Shown one piece after another: positions 33,717-42,180 of a DNA stretch of 64,000 nucleotides. Source of the stretch: Suilimivivens sp009774465 (GTDB lineage Bacteria > Bacillota > Clostridia > Lachnospirales > Lachnospiraceae); contig CANDAE010000006.1 of the NCBI GenBank assembly GCA_947382645.1, positions 74,863 through 138,862 of the forward strand. Reading direction: 5' to 3'. The notes beneath the pieces are model-generated. The model did not search any database and was not told where the DNA came from. It saw only the letters and a program-made list of their open reading frames with translations. Within the stretch, counting starts at the first letter, position 1. Every line of letters begins with the position of its first letter. The translations under genes and the position numbers were made by a program.

Positions 33717-35502
33717 TCCCTTCTAAATATCTGGATATTTTTCTGTTTCGCTCTTTTGTGTAATAAAGATATAAATCATTTTTGGCTCTTGTTATGGCAA
33801 CATACAGGAGCCTTCTTTCTTCTTCATGTTCTTTTTCTGTTTTTATTTCTCTTCCCGGAATGATTCCTTCATTCACATCCGGCAGATATACCCTGTCAAA
33901 TTCAAGGCCTTTGGCACTGTGCATGGTAAGAATATGGAGTCCCTTTTCCTCTGTTTCTTCAGGAGGACCTGAATTTGATTTTTCTTTCAGTAATTTTATA
34001 AAATTTCCAACCGGCATACCTGCTTTATAGGTTGTAAAACTTTTTTGAATTTGATCCGCCTGTCTGCACAATCTTTCAAATTCCCTGTAATCCTTTGCAC
34101 CATGCTGCAGATAGCTGTCATAGCCAAGGGTTTTTCTGAAAAAAGTAATTGCCATTACCGGGGCTAATTTTTCTGCAATACCAAGCTGATGAAAGAATAA
34201 TCTGACTACTCGCCCCATTTCCTGATTCCTTACATAATACTGTTCCATATCTTCCTGCCGCACTTCCTCATGAGGTAAAGCCGCCCGCGCCAAAAAACGG
34301 TTGGGTTTATTCATAAATCGAATGAAATCGCATCTTTTTTTTCCACAAAACAAATAAGACAAAAAAGCTGCTATATCCTCCATAACGAAGCTGCGAAAAA
34401 TATCCTCCTGAGAAACATTTTTTCCCTGTACCGGGATTCCTTCCGCCTTAAAAAGTTCCTTATATTGAATTCCTTCCCTGTTAGTCCTTACCAAAACAGC
34501 GGTATGATATAATTCTTCTAACCCTGACAGGGATAATTCTTTTATCATCCTGAGTTCTTCTTCCTTTCTTGTCTCAAAACAGGAAAGAATAATTTTACCA
34601 CCGTTTTTTATGGGATGGAATTCCTTGATAAACCGATTTTGGTTTTGAGATATCATTTTTTCAGCCAGCCTGATAATTTCCCCTTTACTTCTGTAATTTT
34701 CAGTCAGCATAATTTGGATTCCTTCCGGGAAATCTGTCATAAACTGCTGCATAATATCAGGATACGCACCTCTAAATCCATAAATCGTCTGATCATCATC
34801 TCCCACTGCAAAAATATTGTTTTCAGGAGCAGCTAAAAGCTTAACCACGTCGTACTGGAACTGGTTAATATCCTGAAACTCATCTACAAGAATGTATTGA
34901 AACATCTGCTGATATTTTCTGCGGACAACTTCATTTTCATTTAAAAGCTTTAAACATTCCACAATCATATCATCAAAGTCAAGAAGCTTTTGCTCCCGCA
35001 GATAACGGTCATATTCTTCTTTTATATTTCTTATTTCCTCATAAGAAAATTCCGGGCTTTCCCTGATACATTCCGTTATATTTTTCATTTTACTGATTCT
35101 GTTTTGTAATACAGTAAGAAACTCATAGCCTGATTTAGATGCCATTCCCAAATTATTTAATATAATATGAAGAAGTTTTCTTTTATCTCCTTCACTAATC
35201 AGGGAATTTTCCGCTGCTTTGCCTGACTGCTTTAAAATGTTATAGCAAATACTGTGAAAAGTACCGAAATATACACCTGTATATGTGCTTTCTGCTTCAA
35301 ACCGCTCTTTCATTTCCTTTGCGGCAGCTTTTGTGTAAGTGATAACGAGAATTTTGTCCGATTGGACATGATAATGATTAATCAGATATAAAATGCGTTG
35401 AATCACGGTGAAGGTTTTTCCACTGCCGGGACCGGCACAGACTAATGCCGGTCCCCGGTTATGGGTAATTGCCTGTCGTTGTATCTTACTGGGCTCTCTC
35501 AA
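33700..35502 (-). CDS. UvrD/Rep-family (SF1A) ATP-dependent DNA helicase
   Basis: The protein is about 600 residues, shorter than UvrD/PcrA (700-750). Motifs present are IQRQAITHNRGPALVCAGPGSGKTF (Q motif and Walker A, read in two parts), YILVDEFQDINQFQYDVVKLL (Walker B), VGDDDQTIYGFRGA, LTENYRS, ILTMHSAKGLEFDRVYLPDVNEGIIP and YVAITRAKNDLYLYY. It is a 3'-5' helicase probably acting in repair or replication restart. Starts are non-ATG: TTG at 35502 has AAAGGGG 10 bases upstream; TTG at 35511 abuts it. It overlaps the end of gltX. Confidence 0.9.
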   Translation of the reverse strand: MREPSKIQRQAITHNRGPALVCAGPGSGKTFTVIQRILYLINHYHVQSDKILVITYTKAAAKEMKERFEAESTYTGVYFGTFHSICYNILKQSGKAAENSLISEGDKRKLLHIILNNLGMASKSGYEFLTVLQNRISKMKNITECIRESPEFSYEEIRNIKEEYDRYLREQKLLDFDDMIVECLKLLNENEVVRRKYQQMFQYILVDEFQDINQFQYDVVKLLAAPENNIFAVGDDDQTIYGFRGAYPDIMQQFMTDFPEGIQIMLTENYRSKGEIIRLAEKMISQNQNRFIKEFHPIKNGGKIILSCFETRKEEELRMIKELSLSGLEELYHTAVLVRTNREGIQYKELFKAEGIPVQGKNVSQEDIFRSFVMEDIAAFLSYLFCGKKRCDFIRFMNKPNRFLARAALPHEEVRQEDMEQYYVRNQEMGRVVRLFFHQLGIAEKLAPVMAITFFRKTLGYDSYLQHGAKDYREFERLCRQADQIQKSFTTYKAGMPVGNFIKLLKEKSNSGPPEETEEKGLHILTMHSAKGLEFDRVYLPDVNEGIIPGREIKTEKEHEEERRLLYVAITRAKNDLYLYYTKERNRKISRYLEGIIPHP

Positions 35503-36949
35503 GCAGCGCAATCCCCTTTCTTATTCTGTCTAATGTTTCCTCTTTTCCAATGATTTCCATGATTTCCGTAGCACCTGCAGGAGTCATCTGTTTTCCTGAA
35601 ACAGCGGTTCGTACAGGCCAGAGTACATATCCGTTCTTACATCCCTTTTGTTCCACAAAGGAAATCAGAAGCTGATACAATGCATCATTGGTATAGTCAG
35701 AGTGTCCTTCCAATACAGGATAAAGCTCTTTTAACACTTCCAGGGAAGATGCCTTTGTCGTTTTCATTTTTTTATGTTCATACATGGAAGCATCATATTC
35801 CGGCAGTTCCTGAAAGAAATCAATTAATTCAGGAATATCAGGAAAGGTTTCTATTCTTGTTTTTACCATTGCAGCAATTTTATGAAGATCCAGATCCCTG
35901 GAAACAGCCTGTTTTAAATAGCGCTCCGCCCTGTCATAAAAAGCCTGGTCATCCATTGCTTTAATGTATTCTCCATTCATCCATTTTAATTTGGTATAAT
36001 CAAATACCGCCGGAGATTTGGACATATGGTGATAGTCAAATGCTTCCACCAGTTCTGCAAGGGAAAAAATTTCTTTATTGCTCTCAGAAGGGCTCCATCC
36101 CAAAAGGGATACAAAATTAACTACTGCTTCTGTTAAAAATCCCTGCTCAATTAAATCTTCATAAGAAGAATGCCCGCATCTTTTGCTTAATTTATGATGC
36201 TCTTCATCTGTAATAAGGGGGCAGTGGATATACACCGGCACTTCCCACCCAAATGCCTCATAAAGCCTGTTATATTTGGGAGAGGAAGAAAGATATTCAT
36301 TTCCTCTTACCACGTGGGTAATTCCCATCAAATGATCATCTACAACATTTGCAAAATTGTAGGTAGGGTATCCGTCTGACTTAATCAGTATCATATCATC
36401 CAATTCCGAATTATCAATGCTGATATCCCCATAAATTTCATCATGAAAGGCAGTGGTTCCTTCCGTAGGGTTGTTTTGCCTGATGACATAAGGAATGCCT
36501 GCTTTTAATTTTTCTTCCACTTCTTCCTTTGACAGAGAAAGGCAGTGCTTATCATAGACCGTAATTTCCTTACCTTCCACAATCTGCGTTTTCAGGCCGG
36601 CAAGCCGCTCTTTGTCACAAAAACAATAATATGCCTCTCCTTTATCAATCAGCTTTTTCGCATATTCCAGATAAATGCCATTTTTTTGACGTTCCGACTG
36701 CACATAGGGCCCTACGCCGCCATCCTTATCCGGGCCCTCGTCATGTATAAGGCCTGTTTTTTCAAGGGTGCGGTAAATAATATCGACTGCTCCTTCCACA
36801 TAACGCTCCTGATCCGTATCTTCAATACGAAGGATAAAATCACCGTCCTCATGTTTGGCAATCAAGTAGGCATAAAGGGCTGTTCTTAAATTGCCTACAT
36901 GCATTCTTCCTGTAGGACTTGGCGCAAATCTTGTTCTTATTTTTGTCAT
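35486..36949 (-). CDS. gltX: glutamate--tRNA ligase
   Basis: The 487-residue class I aminoacyl-tRNA synthetase has the HIGH-type motif as PSPTGRMHVGNLRTALYAY, EDTDQERYV, and the KMSKS-type motif as HKLSKRCGHSSYEDL. The C-terminal anticodon-binding cage follows (GLITNDEALYQ-like region and VLWPVRTAVSGK). It supplies Glu-tRNA for protein synthesis and possibly mischarged Gln-tRNA. I see no T-box leader upstream. It ends inside the helicase start. Confidence 0.97.
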   Translation of the reverse strand: MTKIRTRFAPSPTGRMHVGNLRTALYAYLIAKHEDGDFILRIEDTDQERYVEGAVDIIYRTLEKTGLIHDEGPDKDGGVGPYVQSERQKNGIYLEYAKKLIDKGEAYYCFCDKERLAGLKTQIVEGKEITVYDKHCLSLSKEEVEEKLKAGIPYVIRQNNPTEGTTAFHDEIYGDISIDNSELDDMILIKSDGYPTYNFANVVDDHLMGITHVVRGNEYLSSSPKYNRLYEAFGWEVPVYIHCPLITDEEHHKLSKRCGHSSYEDLIEQGFLTEAVVNFVSLLGWSPSESNKEIFSLAELVEAFDYHHMSKSPAVFDYTKLKWMNGEYIKAMDDQAFYDRAERYLKQAVSRDLDLHKIAAMVKTRIETFPDIPELIDFFQELPEYDASMYEHKKMKTTKASSLEVLKELYPVLEGHSDYTNDALYQLLISFVEQKGCKNGYVLWPVRTAVSGKQMTPAGATEIMEIIGKEETLDRIRKGIALLERAQ

Positions 36950-36973
36950 TCTAAAAAAGTTCCTTTCTGACTG

Positions 36974-38458
36974 TTATTTTTCAGGCATATCCGGGATTTT
37001 TTTATCAGCCTTTGCTTTAAATCCTGCTACTTCTTTCATTGCCTGGGGAATTGCTATATTGGTTCCTGCACCGGCAATACATCCTCCGGGACATGCCATT
37101 CCTTCTATCAGACAGCCATTCTTTTTACCTGCCTTGGCAAGCATTAATATTTTTTTGCACTCTGTCAGGCTCTCTGCATGTTCTATATTTACTTCCACAT
37201 CAGGATAATATTCCCGAATGCATTCTTCTATTGCACTGGCAACACCGCCGGCTACACCATATCCTCTTCCGGCACCTGTGGCATCATTCATTTTATCAAT
37301 TGCTTCTACGCTCTCCGGTAAAAGTCCTTTGGCTTCAAACATACCTGCCAGTTCTTCAAATGTAATGACGAAATCCACATCCGAGCGGATAGTGCGACGG
37401 GAAGCCTCCAGCTTTTTGGAAGCACATGGTCCGATAAACACCACGCCTGCGTCGGGATGGTCTTCTTTAATCTTTCGCGCAGTCGCTACCATAGGCGTAA
37501 GCGCATTGGAAATTTTATCAATGGTTTCCGGAAAGAATTTTTTAGCCAGCATAGACCAGGAAGGACAACAGGAGGTTAAAAGAAAAGGCAGCTCACCTGT
37601 CGCTACTTCCTTTACATAATGTTCCGCTTCCACCATAGCGCCCTGATCAGCACCAATAGCTGTTTCATATACATCATAAAATCCCAGTTCCTTAAGAGCC
37701 TCTTTAATTTTATCCGGAGTTGCGTCCTTTCCAAACTGACCTACAAAAGCAGGCGCAACCTGTGCAATAATTTTTTTTCCTGACTGAAGGGCGCGAATCA
37801 ACTGAAAAATCTGTGATTTATCTGCAATTGCACCAAAAGGACAACTTACCATGCACTGTCCGCAGGATACACATAATTCCGTATCAATATAAGCCCGTCC
37901 TTTTTTGTCACTCTTAATGGCATTCACTCCACAGTGGGCAAGACAAGGGCGAATCTGGTGGGAAATCGCATCATAGGGACAAACAGACTTACATTTACCA
38001 CATTTAATACATTTTTCCTGATCAATCACAGATTTTCCGTTTTTCATGGAAATTGCCCCTCTTGGACAAACCTCACGACAGGGGTGGGCAACACATCCCA
38101 TACATTTATCTGTAACTTCATATTTATTCTCAGGACATGCATTGCAGGCGGAGGGAATTACCTGCATCAGGGGCGGTTCATAATACTTTTCATCAATATT
38201 GCTTTCCTCAAGCCCCTGAGTAACATGAACAGGTGCATTTTCCGGCCGGAGGGAAAGTCCCATAGCCAGACGGATTCTTTCCCTTGTAATTGCACGTTCC
38301 CGATAGATACTGTCATATTCAGATTCATCATAATCCACAATTTTATACGGCAGCGCTTCCACATCATCTTTCAAATTTTCAGAATGATATGCAAGATTTG
38401 CTACCTCTTTGAAAATACGTCTTCTGTCCTTACGAACCTGTGTATCAATTCCTCTCAT
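36974..38458 (-). CDS. monomeric [FeFe] hydrogenase
   Basis: The 494-residue iron-sulphur enzyme interconverts protons and H2. An N-terminal helical region is followed by ferredoxin-like clusters: CMGCVAHPCREVCP, CIKCGKCKSVCP and CVSCGQCMVSCP. The H-cluster motifs are TSCCPSW (295-301), GPCASKKLE (343-351) and EGMACPGGCIAGAG (452-465), so the cluster ligands Cys298, Cys345, Cys456 and Cys460 and the proton-relay Cys297 are kept. In classical CpI-type enzymes the second motif begins MPC; here Met is Gly343. No hydABC partner or maturase is nearby, so the electron partner is probably a ferredoxin. SD AGAGG is upstream of ATG. Confidence 0.9.
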   Translation of the reverse strand: MRGIDTQVRKDRRRIFKEVANLAYHSENLKDDVEALPYKIVDYDESEYDSIYRERAITRERIRLAMGLSLRPENAPVHVTQGLEESNIDEKYYEPPLMQVIPSACNACPENKYEVTDKCMGCVAHPCREVCPRGAISMKNGKSVIDQEKCIKCGKCKSVCPYDAISHQIRPCLAHCGVNAIKSDKKGRAYIDTELCVSCGQCMVSCPFGAIADKSQIFQLIRALQSGKKIIAQVAPAFVGQFGKDATPDKIKEALKELGFYDVYETAIGADQGAMVEAEHYVKEVATGELPFLLTSCCPSWSMLAKKFFPETIDKISNALTPMVATARKIKEDHPDAGVVFIGPCASKKLEASRRTIRSDVDFVITFEELAGMFEAKGLLPESVEAIDKMNDATGAGRGYGVAGGVASAIEECIREYYPDVEVNIEHAESLTECKKILMLAKAGKKNGCLIEGMACPGGCIAGAGTNIAIPQAMKEVAGFKAKADKKIPDMPEK

Positions 38459-38491
38459 AAATTTGCCTCTCTATTCATTTACACAATAAAT

Positions 38492-38537
38492 TACAGGTTT
38501 ACCTGTATATTTTTACATAAACCCCAAAGGAAGTCAA
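38492..38537 (-). promoter_or_regulatory. hydrogenase promoter with 16-bp palindromic operator
   Basis: TTGACT (38537-38532) and TAAAAA (38515-38510) are 16 bases apart on the minus strand. Immediately downstream, covering the expected start site, is a perfect palindrome TACAGGTTTACCTGTA (38492-38507; half-site TACAGGT). That position suits a repressor. I do not recognise the regulator. Confidence 0.5.
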
Positions 38538-38588
38538 CACCTGCCTCTGAGGGTGCCTTAAGGGTATATTCGTGAAAGTGCTCCTTAT

Positions 38589-40586
38589 TTAAAAAAGAAA
38601 ACTGCCAGCCTGATATACAATGGTGGATACTGTCCACGCAAATACAATTTGAAATAATGCAAGCTTTAAAGTAAAAGCTGTGGAACCGCTTTCCTTCCGT
38701 ATCGTCGCCATTGCCGCTGCGCATGGAACATATAAAAGAACAAATAACATCATACAGTATGCGTTTAAGGGCCCAAAAGAAGGATCAATATTCTTCAGGT
38801 TTTCAATTACTATTGTCGTATTTGCCGCCTCTGCGCTGCCCACTCCAAAGAGAACAGAAAAGCTGGAAACCACTACTTCCTTGGCAGAAATGCCTGCAAT
38901 CAAAGACACGATAATCTGCCACATGCCAAGCCCTGCCGGACGCATTACCGGTTCAAGCCATCGTCCAAAGACTGCGCCAAAACTGTCTGCCGGATCTGTG
39001 ACCATTCCTGAGATTCCAAAATTGAGTACCAGCCATATAAGAATTGATGCAATAAAAATAGTGGTTCCTGCTTTGGAAAGATAGTCCTTAAGCTTATTCC
39101 ACACATAAATGCGGATGGTTCTTCCATTCGGTCTTTTATATTCCGGCAGTTCAATTAACAGGCTGTCATTTACTTTTCCCTTTTCATGTACATGGAGAAT
39201 CCGGGCAATTAAAATTGCACAGAGCATACCGATCAAATACATGGAAAAAGCTGCAATGTGTGCATATTTTCCAAAAAACAATCCCGAAAAAAGCACATAA
39301 ACCGGAAGGCGTGCCGAACATGACATAAAAGGTGTAATAATCATTGTCCTTCTACGATCCTTTTCTGTTTCAAGCGCCCGTGAAGCCATAATTGCCGGCA
39401 CCGTACAGCCAAAACCTAAAATCATTGGCAGAAATGCTTTACCGGACAATCCAACTTTTCCCATGATTCCATCCATTACATAAGCAACCCTTGACATATA
39501 ACCGCTGTCCTCTAAAACAGCAAGCGCCAAAAATAAAATAGCTATATTGGGAATAAAGGTAAGAATTCCTCCTACCCCTGCAATGATTCCGTCTACGATC
39601 AGAGAAATCAGCCAATCCGCCGCATGAATTGTTCCAAGGAAACTGCTCACATGGGCGGAAAAGAAATCAAGAAAACCTTCGAAATATCCCTTCATCCAGT
39701 CTCCTATCGTAAATGTAAGAAAAAATACCAGCGCCATAATGCATAAAAATACCGGAACACCTGCTATGGGATGCGTCAAAAGCCTGTCTACTTTTTCCGT
39801 AACATCCTTACGCTTTTTACGATAAAAAAGGACTTCTTTTACGATAGTTTCAATATAAGAATATTTTGCCTGAATAATTTCCTTTTCATAACTCCGATTG
39901 GCAATATTCATAACAGGAACCGGATGTTCATCCACCACATCCTCATCATTTTCCAGCAGCTTGATGGCATGCCATCTGACGGAAGAATGAGTGGGATAAT
40001 GGGCCTGCATAACCACTGAAAGCTTTTCTATTTTATCTTCTATCTCCTGTCCATAATGAAACACATCGCCTTTGGTTCCCGCTTCATAATGATGGCTTAT
40101 GGCATGAAGCAGAATATCAAGTCCTTTCCGCCTTGCGGCAGAAACCGGAACCACCGGAATATCCCCTAAAAGTTCCGGAAGCCTGTGGAGATCAATTTCC
40201 ATCCCCCGCTCTTCCACAATATCCATCATATTAAGAGCCAATACCACAGGCTTTCCAAGCTCCAGAATCTGTAATGTAAGATACAGATTTCTTTCAAGAG
40301 ATGAAGCATCTACGACGTTTACAATCACCTCAATATCATCATCCATTACACAGCTTCTGGTAACTTTCTCCTCAATAGTATAACAGGTAAGAGAATAAAT
40401 GCCTGGAGTGTCTACAAGCGTCATATGAACATCTTCATATTCCGCTTCTCCTTCCATCTTTTCAACGGTAACCCCCGGCCAGTTGGCCACTTTAAGCTTA
40501 GAACCGGTAATGGCATTAAAAAGAGTCGTTTTTCCACAGTTGGGATTGCCTACAAATGCCACATGAATGGTATGATTATTTTTCAT
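38589..40586 (-). CDS. feoB: ferrous iron transporter FeoB
   Basis: The protein is 665 residues from the chosen start. The N-terminal GTPase has VGNPNCGKTTLFN (G1), DTPGIYSL (G3) and ALNMMD (G4). The membrane part has two Gate repeats with the conserved SCSARLPVYVLF and LPMILGFGCTVPAIMASR. It imports Fe2+ under anaerobic conditions. ATG at 40586 has GGAGG 9 bases upstream, inside the end of feoA; an upstream in-frame TTG at 40607 is less likely. The last Cys-rich tail of some FeoB proteins is absent. Confidence 0.96.
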   Translation of the reverse strand: MKNNHTIHVAFVGNPNCGKTTLFNAITGSKLKVANWPGVTVEKMEGEAEYEDVHMTLVDTPGIYSLTCYTIEEKVTRSCVMDDDIEVIVNVVDASSLERNLYLTLQILELGKPVVLALNMMDIVEERGMEIDLHRLPELLGDIPVVPVSAARRKGLDILLHAISHHYEAGTKGDVFHYGQEIEDKIEKLSVVMQAHYPTHSSVRWHAIKLLENDEDVVDEHPVPVMNIANRSYEKEIIQAKYSYIETIVKEVLFYRKKRKDVTEKVDRLLTHPIAGVPVFLCIMALVFFLTFTIGDWMKGYFEGFLDFFSAHVSSFLGTIHAADWLISLIVDGIIAGVGGILTFIPNIAILFLALAVLEDSGYMSRVAYVMDGIMGKVGLSGKAFLPMILGFGCTVPAIMASRALETEKDRRRTMIITPFMSCSARLPVYVLFSGLFFGKYAHIAAFSMYLIGMLCAILIARILHVHEKGKVNDSLLIELPEYKRPNGRTIRIYVWNKLKDYLSKAGTTIFIASILIWLVLNFGISGMVTDPADSFGAVFGRWLEPVMRPAGLGMWQIIVSLIAGISAKEVVVSSFSVLFGVGSAEAANTTIVIENLKNIDPSFGPLNAYCMMLFVLLYVPCAAAMATIRKESGSTAFTLKLALFQIVFAWTVSTIVYQAGSFLF

Positions 40587-40809
40587 TGCATTTTTCCTCC
40601 ACTTCAATTCCCTGACTGATATGTTTTCCTATGGCAAGTCTGGTTCCCCGAACCCGTATAATAAGTGCACCATTCTTTTTCCGGTTAAGCACTGTAATCA
40701 CTGTTCCATCATTTAACCCAAGGGCCTGCAGCCGGCGGGTAAGCCCCTCTTCCACGTATAGCCCTTTTACCTCATAACAGTTTCCTTTCTCACCTTCAAA
40801 TAACGACAT
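40576..40809 (-). CDS. feoA: FeoA-domain iron transport protein
   Basis: The 77-residue SH3-like protein stimulates the FeoB GTPase. Motifs are MSLFEGEKGNCYEVKGL, RRLQALGLNDGTVITVL and VRGTRLAIGKHISQGIEV. ATG at 40809 is preceded by GAGG at 8 bases; the longer open frame upstream overlaps the promoter. It overlaps feoB by 11 bases. Confidence 0.93.
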   Translation of the reverse strand: MSLFEGEKGNCYEVKGLYVEEGLTRRLQALGLNDGTVITVLNRKKNGALIIRVRGTRLAIGKHISQGIEVEEKCNEK

Positions 40810-40857
40810 AATTTCATCCTCTTTTGTTAATGATATAAAAGCTGAACTTTCAACAAC

Positions 40858-40886
40858 ATTAAAGCACAAAACCTTATTGTTTGCAA
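40858..40886 (-). promoter_or_regulatory. promoter of feoAB
   Basis: TTGCAA (40886-40881) and TTTAAT (40863-40858) are 17 bases apart on the minus strand, and TGC directly precedes the -10, giving an extended -10. The first base of feoA is 49 bases past the -10. No clear Fur box was recognised. Confidence 0.5.
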
Positions 40887-41010
40887 GCTTTGGGAACTCC
40901 GATTTACTCACTGGAGTTATATATAAAAAATTTCCTGTGAGAATGGAACCAGTAAAATTCCCCATCATATTATATTATTAAATTACGCTCCATTTTATGA
41001 GAGGAGAATT

Positions 41011-41181
41011 ATGCAGGATTACAGCTTTAACGAATATTTTGACCGTTTTCCAATTGCAATGGCATATGTTCCCTGGCAGCATCTTACCAGTATTTTTGAA
41101 AATCTTGATGAAGCTTACAAAGTAGGCACTATATTCCCTGAGCTTGAAAAACCCTTTACAGGAAGGAGATGTGTGAAATGA
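41011..41181 (+). CDS. cotJA: spore coat associated protein CotJA
   Basis: The 56-residue protein was read directly: it starts MQDYSFNEYFDRFPIAMAYV and continues PWQHLTSIFENLDEAYKVG to FPELEKPFTGRRCVK. The AYVPWQ motif and GTIFPEL are typical of CotJA, a small coat component made in the mother cell. GAGGAG lies 4-5 bases before ATG. Its stop overlaps the cotJB start (ATGA at 41178-41181). CotJA, B and C together are a standard clostridial and Bacillus spore-coat operon. Confidence 0.92.
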   Translation: MQDYSFNEYFDRFPIAMAYVPWQHLTSIFENLDEAYKVGTIFPELEKPFTGRRCVK

Positions 41182-41450
41182 CAAATCCCAACCAGAATGA
41201 ACGCAGCAGATTATTCCATGATATCGGCGTTATTGACTTTGTAATTGTGGAAATGAATGAGTATCTGGATACACACCCTACTGACAAGGAAGCAATGGAA
41301 TATCTTGGACATTATGTGCGTATGAAAAACCAGGCTATGCGTGAGTATGCAATGAAATATGGTCCACTACGAATATCCGATGCAGACGGATGCAATCAAA
41401 ATGAATGGAAATGGGCAACGCAGCCCTGGCCCTGGGAAGGAGGATGTTAA
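41178..41450 (+). CDS. cotJB: spore coat protein CotJB
   Basis: The protein is 90 residues from ATG 41178, chosen because AAGGAG is 10 bases upstream; an ATG at 41169 has the site directly adjacent. Family features include IGVIDFVIVEMNEYLDTHP, YVRMKNQAMREYAMKYGPL and a Trp-rich end, WKWATQPWPWEGGC. Stop-start overlap with cotJA and a 3-base gap to cotJC show coupling. Confidence 0.92.
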   Translation: MTNPNQNERSRLFHDIGVIDFVIVEMNEYLDTHPTDKEAMEYLGHYVRMKNQAMREYAMKYGPLRISDADGCNQNEWKWATQPWPWEGGC

Positions 41451-41453
41451 GTT

Positions 41454-42059
41454 ATGTGGAGTTATGAAAAAAGATTACAGTTTCCGGTTAATATTAAAGA
41501 ACCCAATGCAAAAATCGCACAGGTGATTATGTCACAGTATGGCGGCCCTGACGGGGAACTGGGTGCTTCCATGCGGTACATCTCCCAGCGCTATTCTATG
41601 CCATATAATGAAGTCGCTGCAATTCTTACCGACATCGGTACAGAAGAACTGGCACATCTTGAAATGGTGTCCACAATTGTACACCAGTTGACTAAAAACT
41701 TATCTATGGAGGAAATTGAAGAATCAGGATTTGCCAATTACTATGTAGATCATACTGTCGGCATCTGGCCTATGGCAGCGGGTGGAATTCCTTTCAACAG
41801 CTGTGAATTCCAGTCCAAGGGAGATGCGATTACGGATTTGTTTGAGGATATGGCGGCAGAACAAAAAGCCCGCACTACCTACGACAACATTTTACGTCTG
41901 GTGCATGACAGCGACGTCTGTGAACCTATCAAATTCCTGCGGGCACGTGAAGTTGTTCACTTCCAGCGGTTCGGTGAAGCCCTGCGGATCGTTCAGGATA
42001 AACTGGATTCCAAAAACTTCTATGCATTCAATCCTGAATTTGACAGATGTAAATCATAA
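41454..42059 (+). CDS. cotJC: spore coat protein CotJC, manganese-catalase family
   Basis: The 201-residue ferritin-like di-metal protein has Glu/His ligands in ELGASMRYISQRY, IGTEELAHLEMVS, DMAAEQKARTTYDNIL and AREVVHFQRFGEAL, matching Mn-catalases. CotJC is a coat component and may detoxify peroxide at the spore surface. It is last in cotJABC. A large inverted repeat follows 22 bases after the stop. Confidence 0.95.
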   Translation: MWSYEKRLQFPVNIKEPNAKIAQVIMSQYGGPDGELGASMRYISQRYSMPYNEVAAILTDIGTEELAHLEMVSTIVHQLTKNLSMEEIEESGFANYYVDHTVGIWPMAAGGIPFNSCEFQSKGDAITDLFEDMAAEQKARTTYDNILRLVHDSDVCEPIKFLRAREVVHFQRFGEALRIVQDKLDSKNFYAFNPEFDRCKS

Positions 42060-42081
42060 TTAATCAGAAAACTCAATAAAG

Positions 42082-42133
42082 CAGGGAGCTGTCCAGCCAA
42101 TCTTATGACTGTTTCTATCTCAACAGCTCCCTG
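42082..42133. other. 11-bp perfect inverted repeat with 30-base loop after cotJC
   Basis: The arms CAGGGAGCTGT (42082-42092) and ACAGCTCCCTG (42123-42133) are exact complements. No T-run follows on the plus strand, so it is not a classical terminator. It lies between the convergent cotJC and chemoreceptor genes and may still end or stabilise transcripts. Confidence 0.5.
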
Positions 42134-42180
42134 TATGTTCTGCCTTACTTGCCCAAAATAAGCTTTAAAGATTCCTGACT

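Noticed and set aside
36950..36973. T-box riboswitch before gltX or tyrS
   Set aside because: The gaps upstream of gltX and tyrS (50 bases or less) are too short, and no T-box core (TGGNACCGCG-like) was seen.
38491..38724. Minus-strand frame of 77 codons after feoB
   Set aside because: It lies mostly in another frame of feoB and covers the hydrogenase promoter region; no start signal.
40809..40968. Longer N-terminus for FeoA
   Set aside because: The extra 53 codons cover the promoter and show no family similarity; ATG at 40809 has its own RBS.
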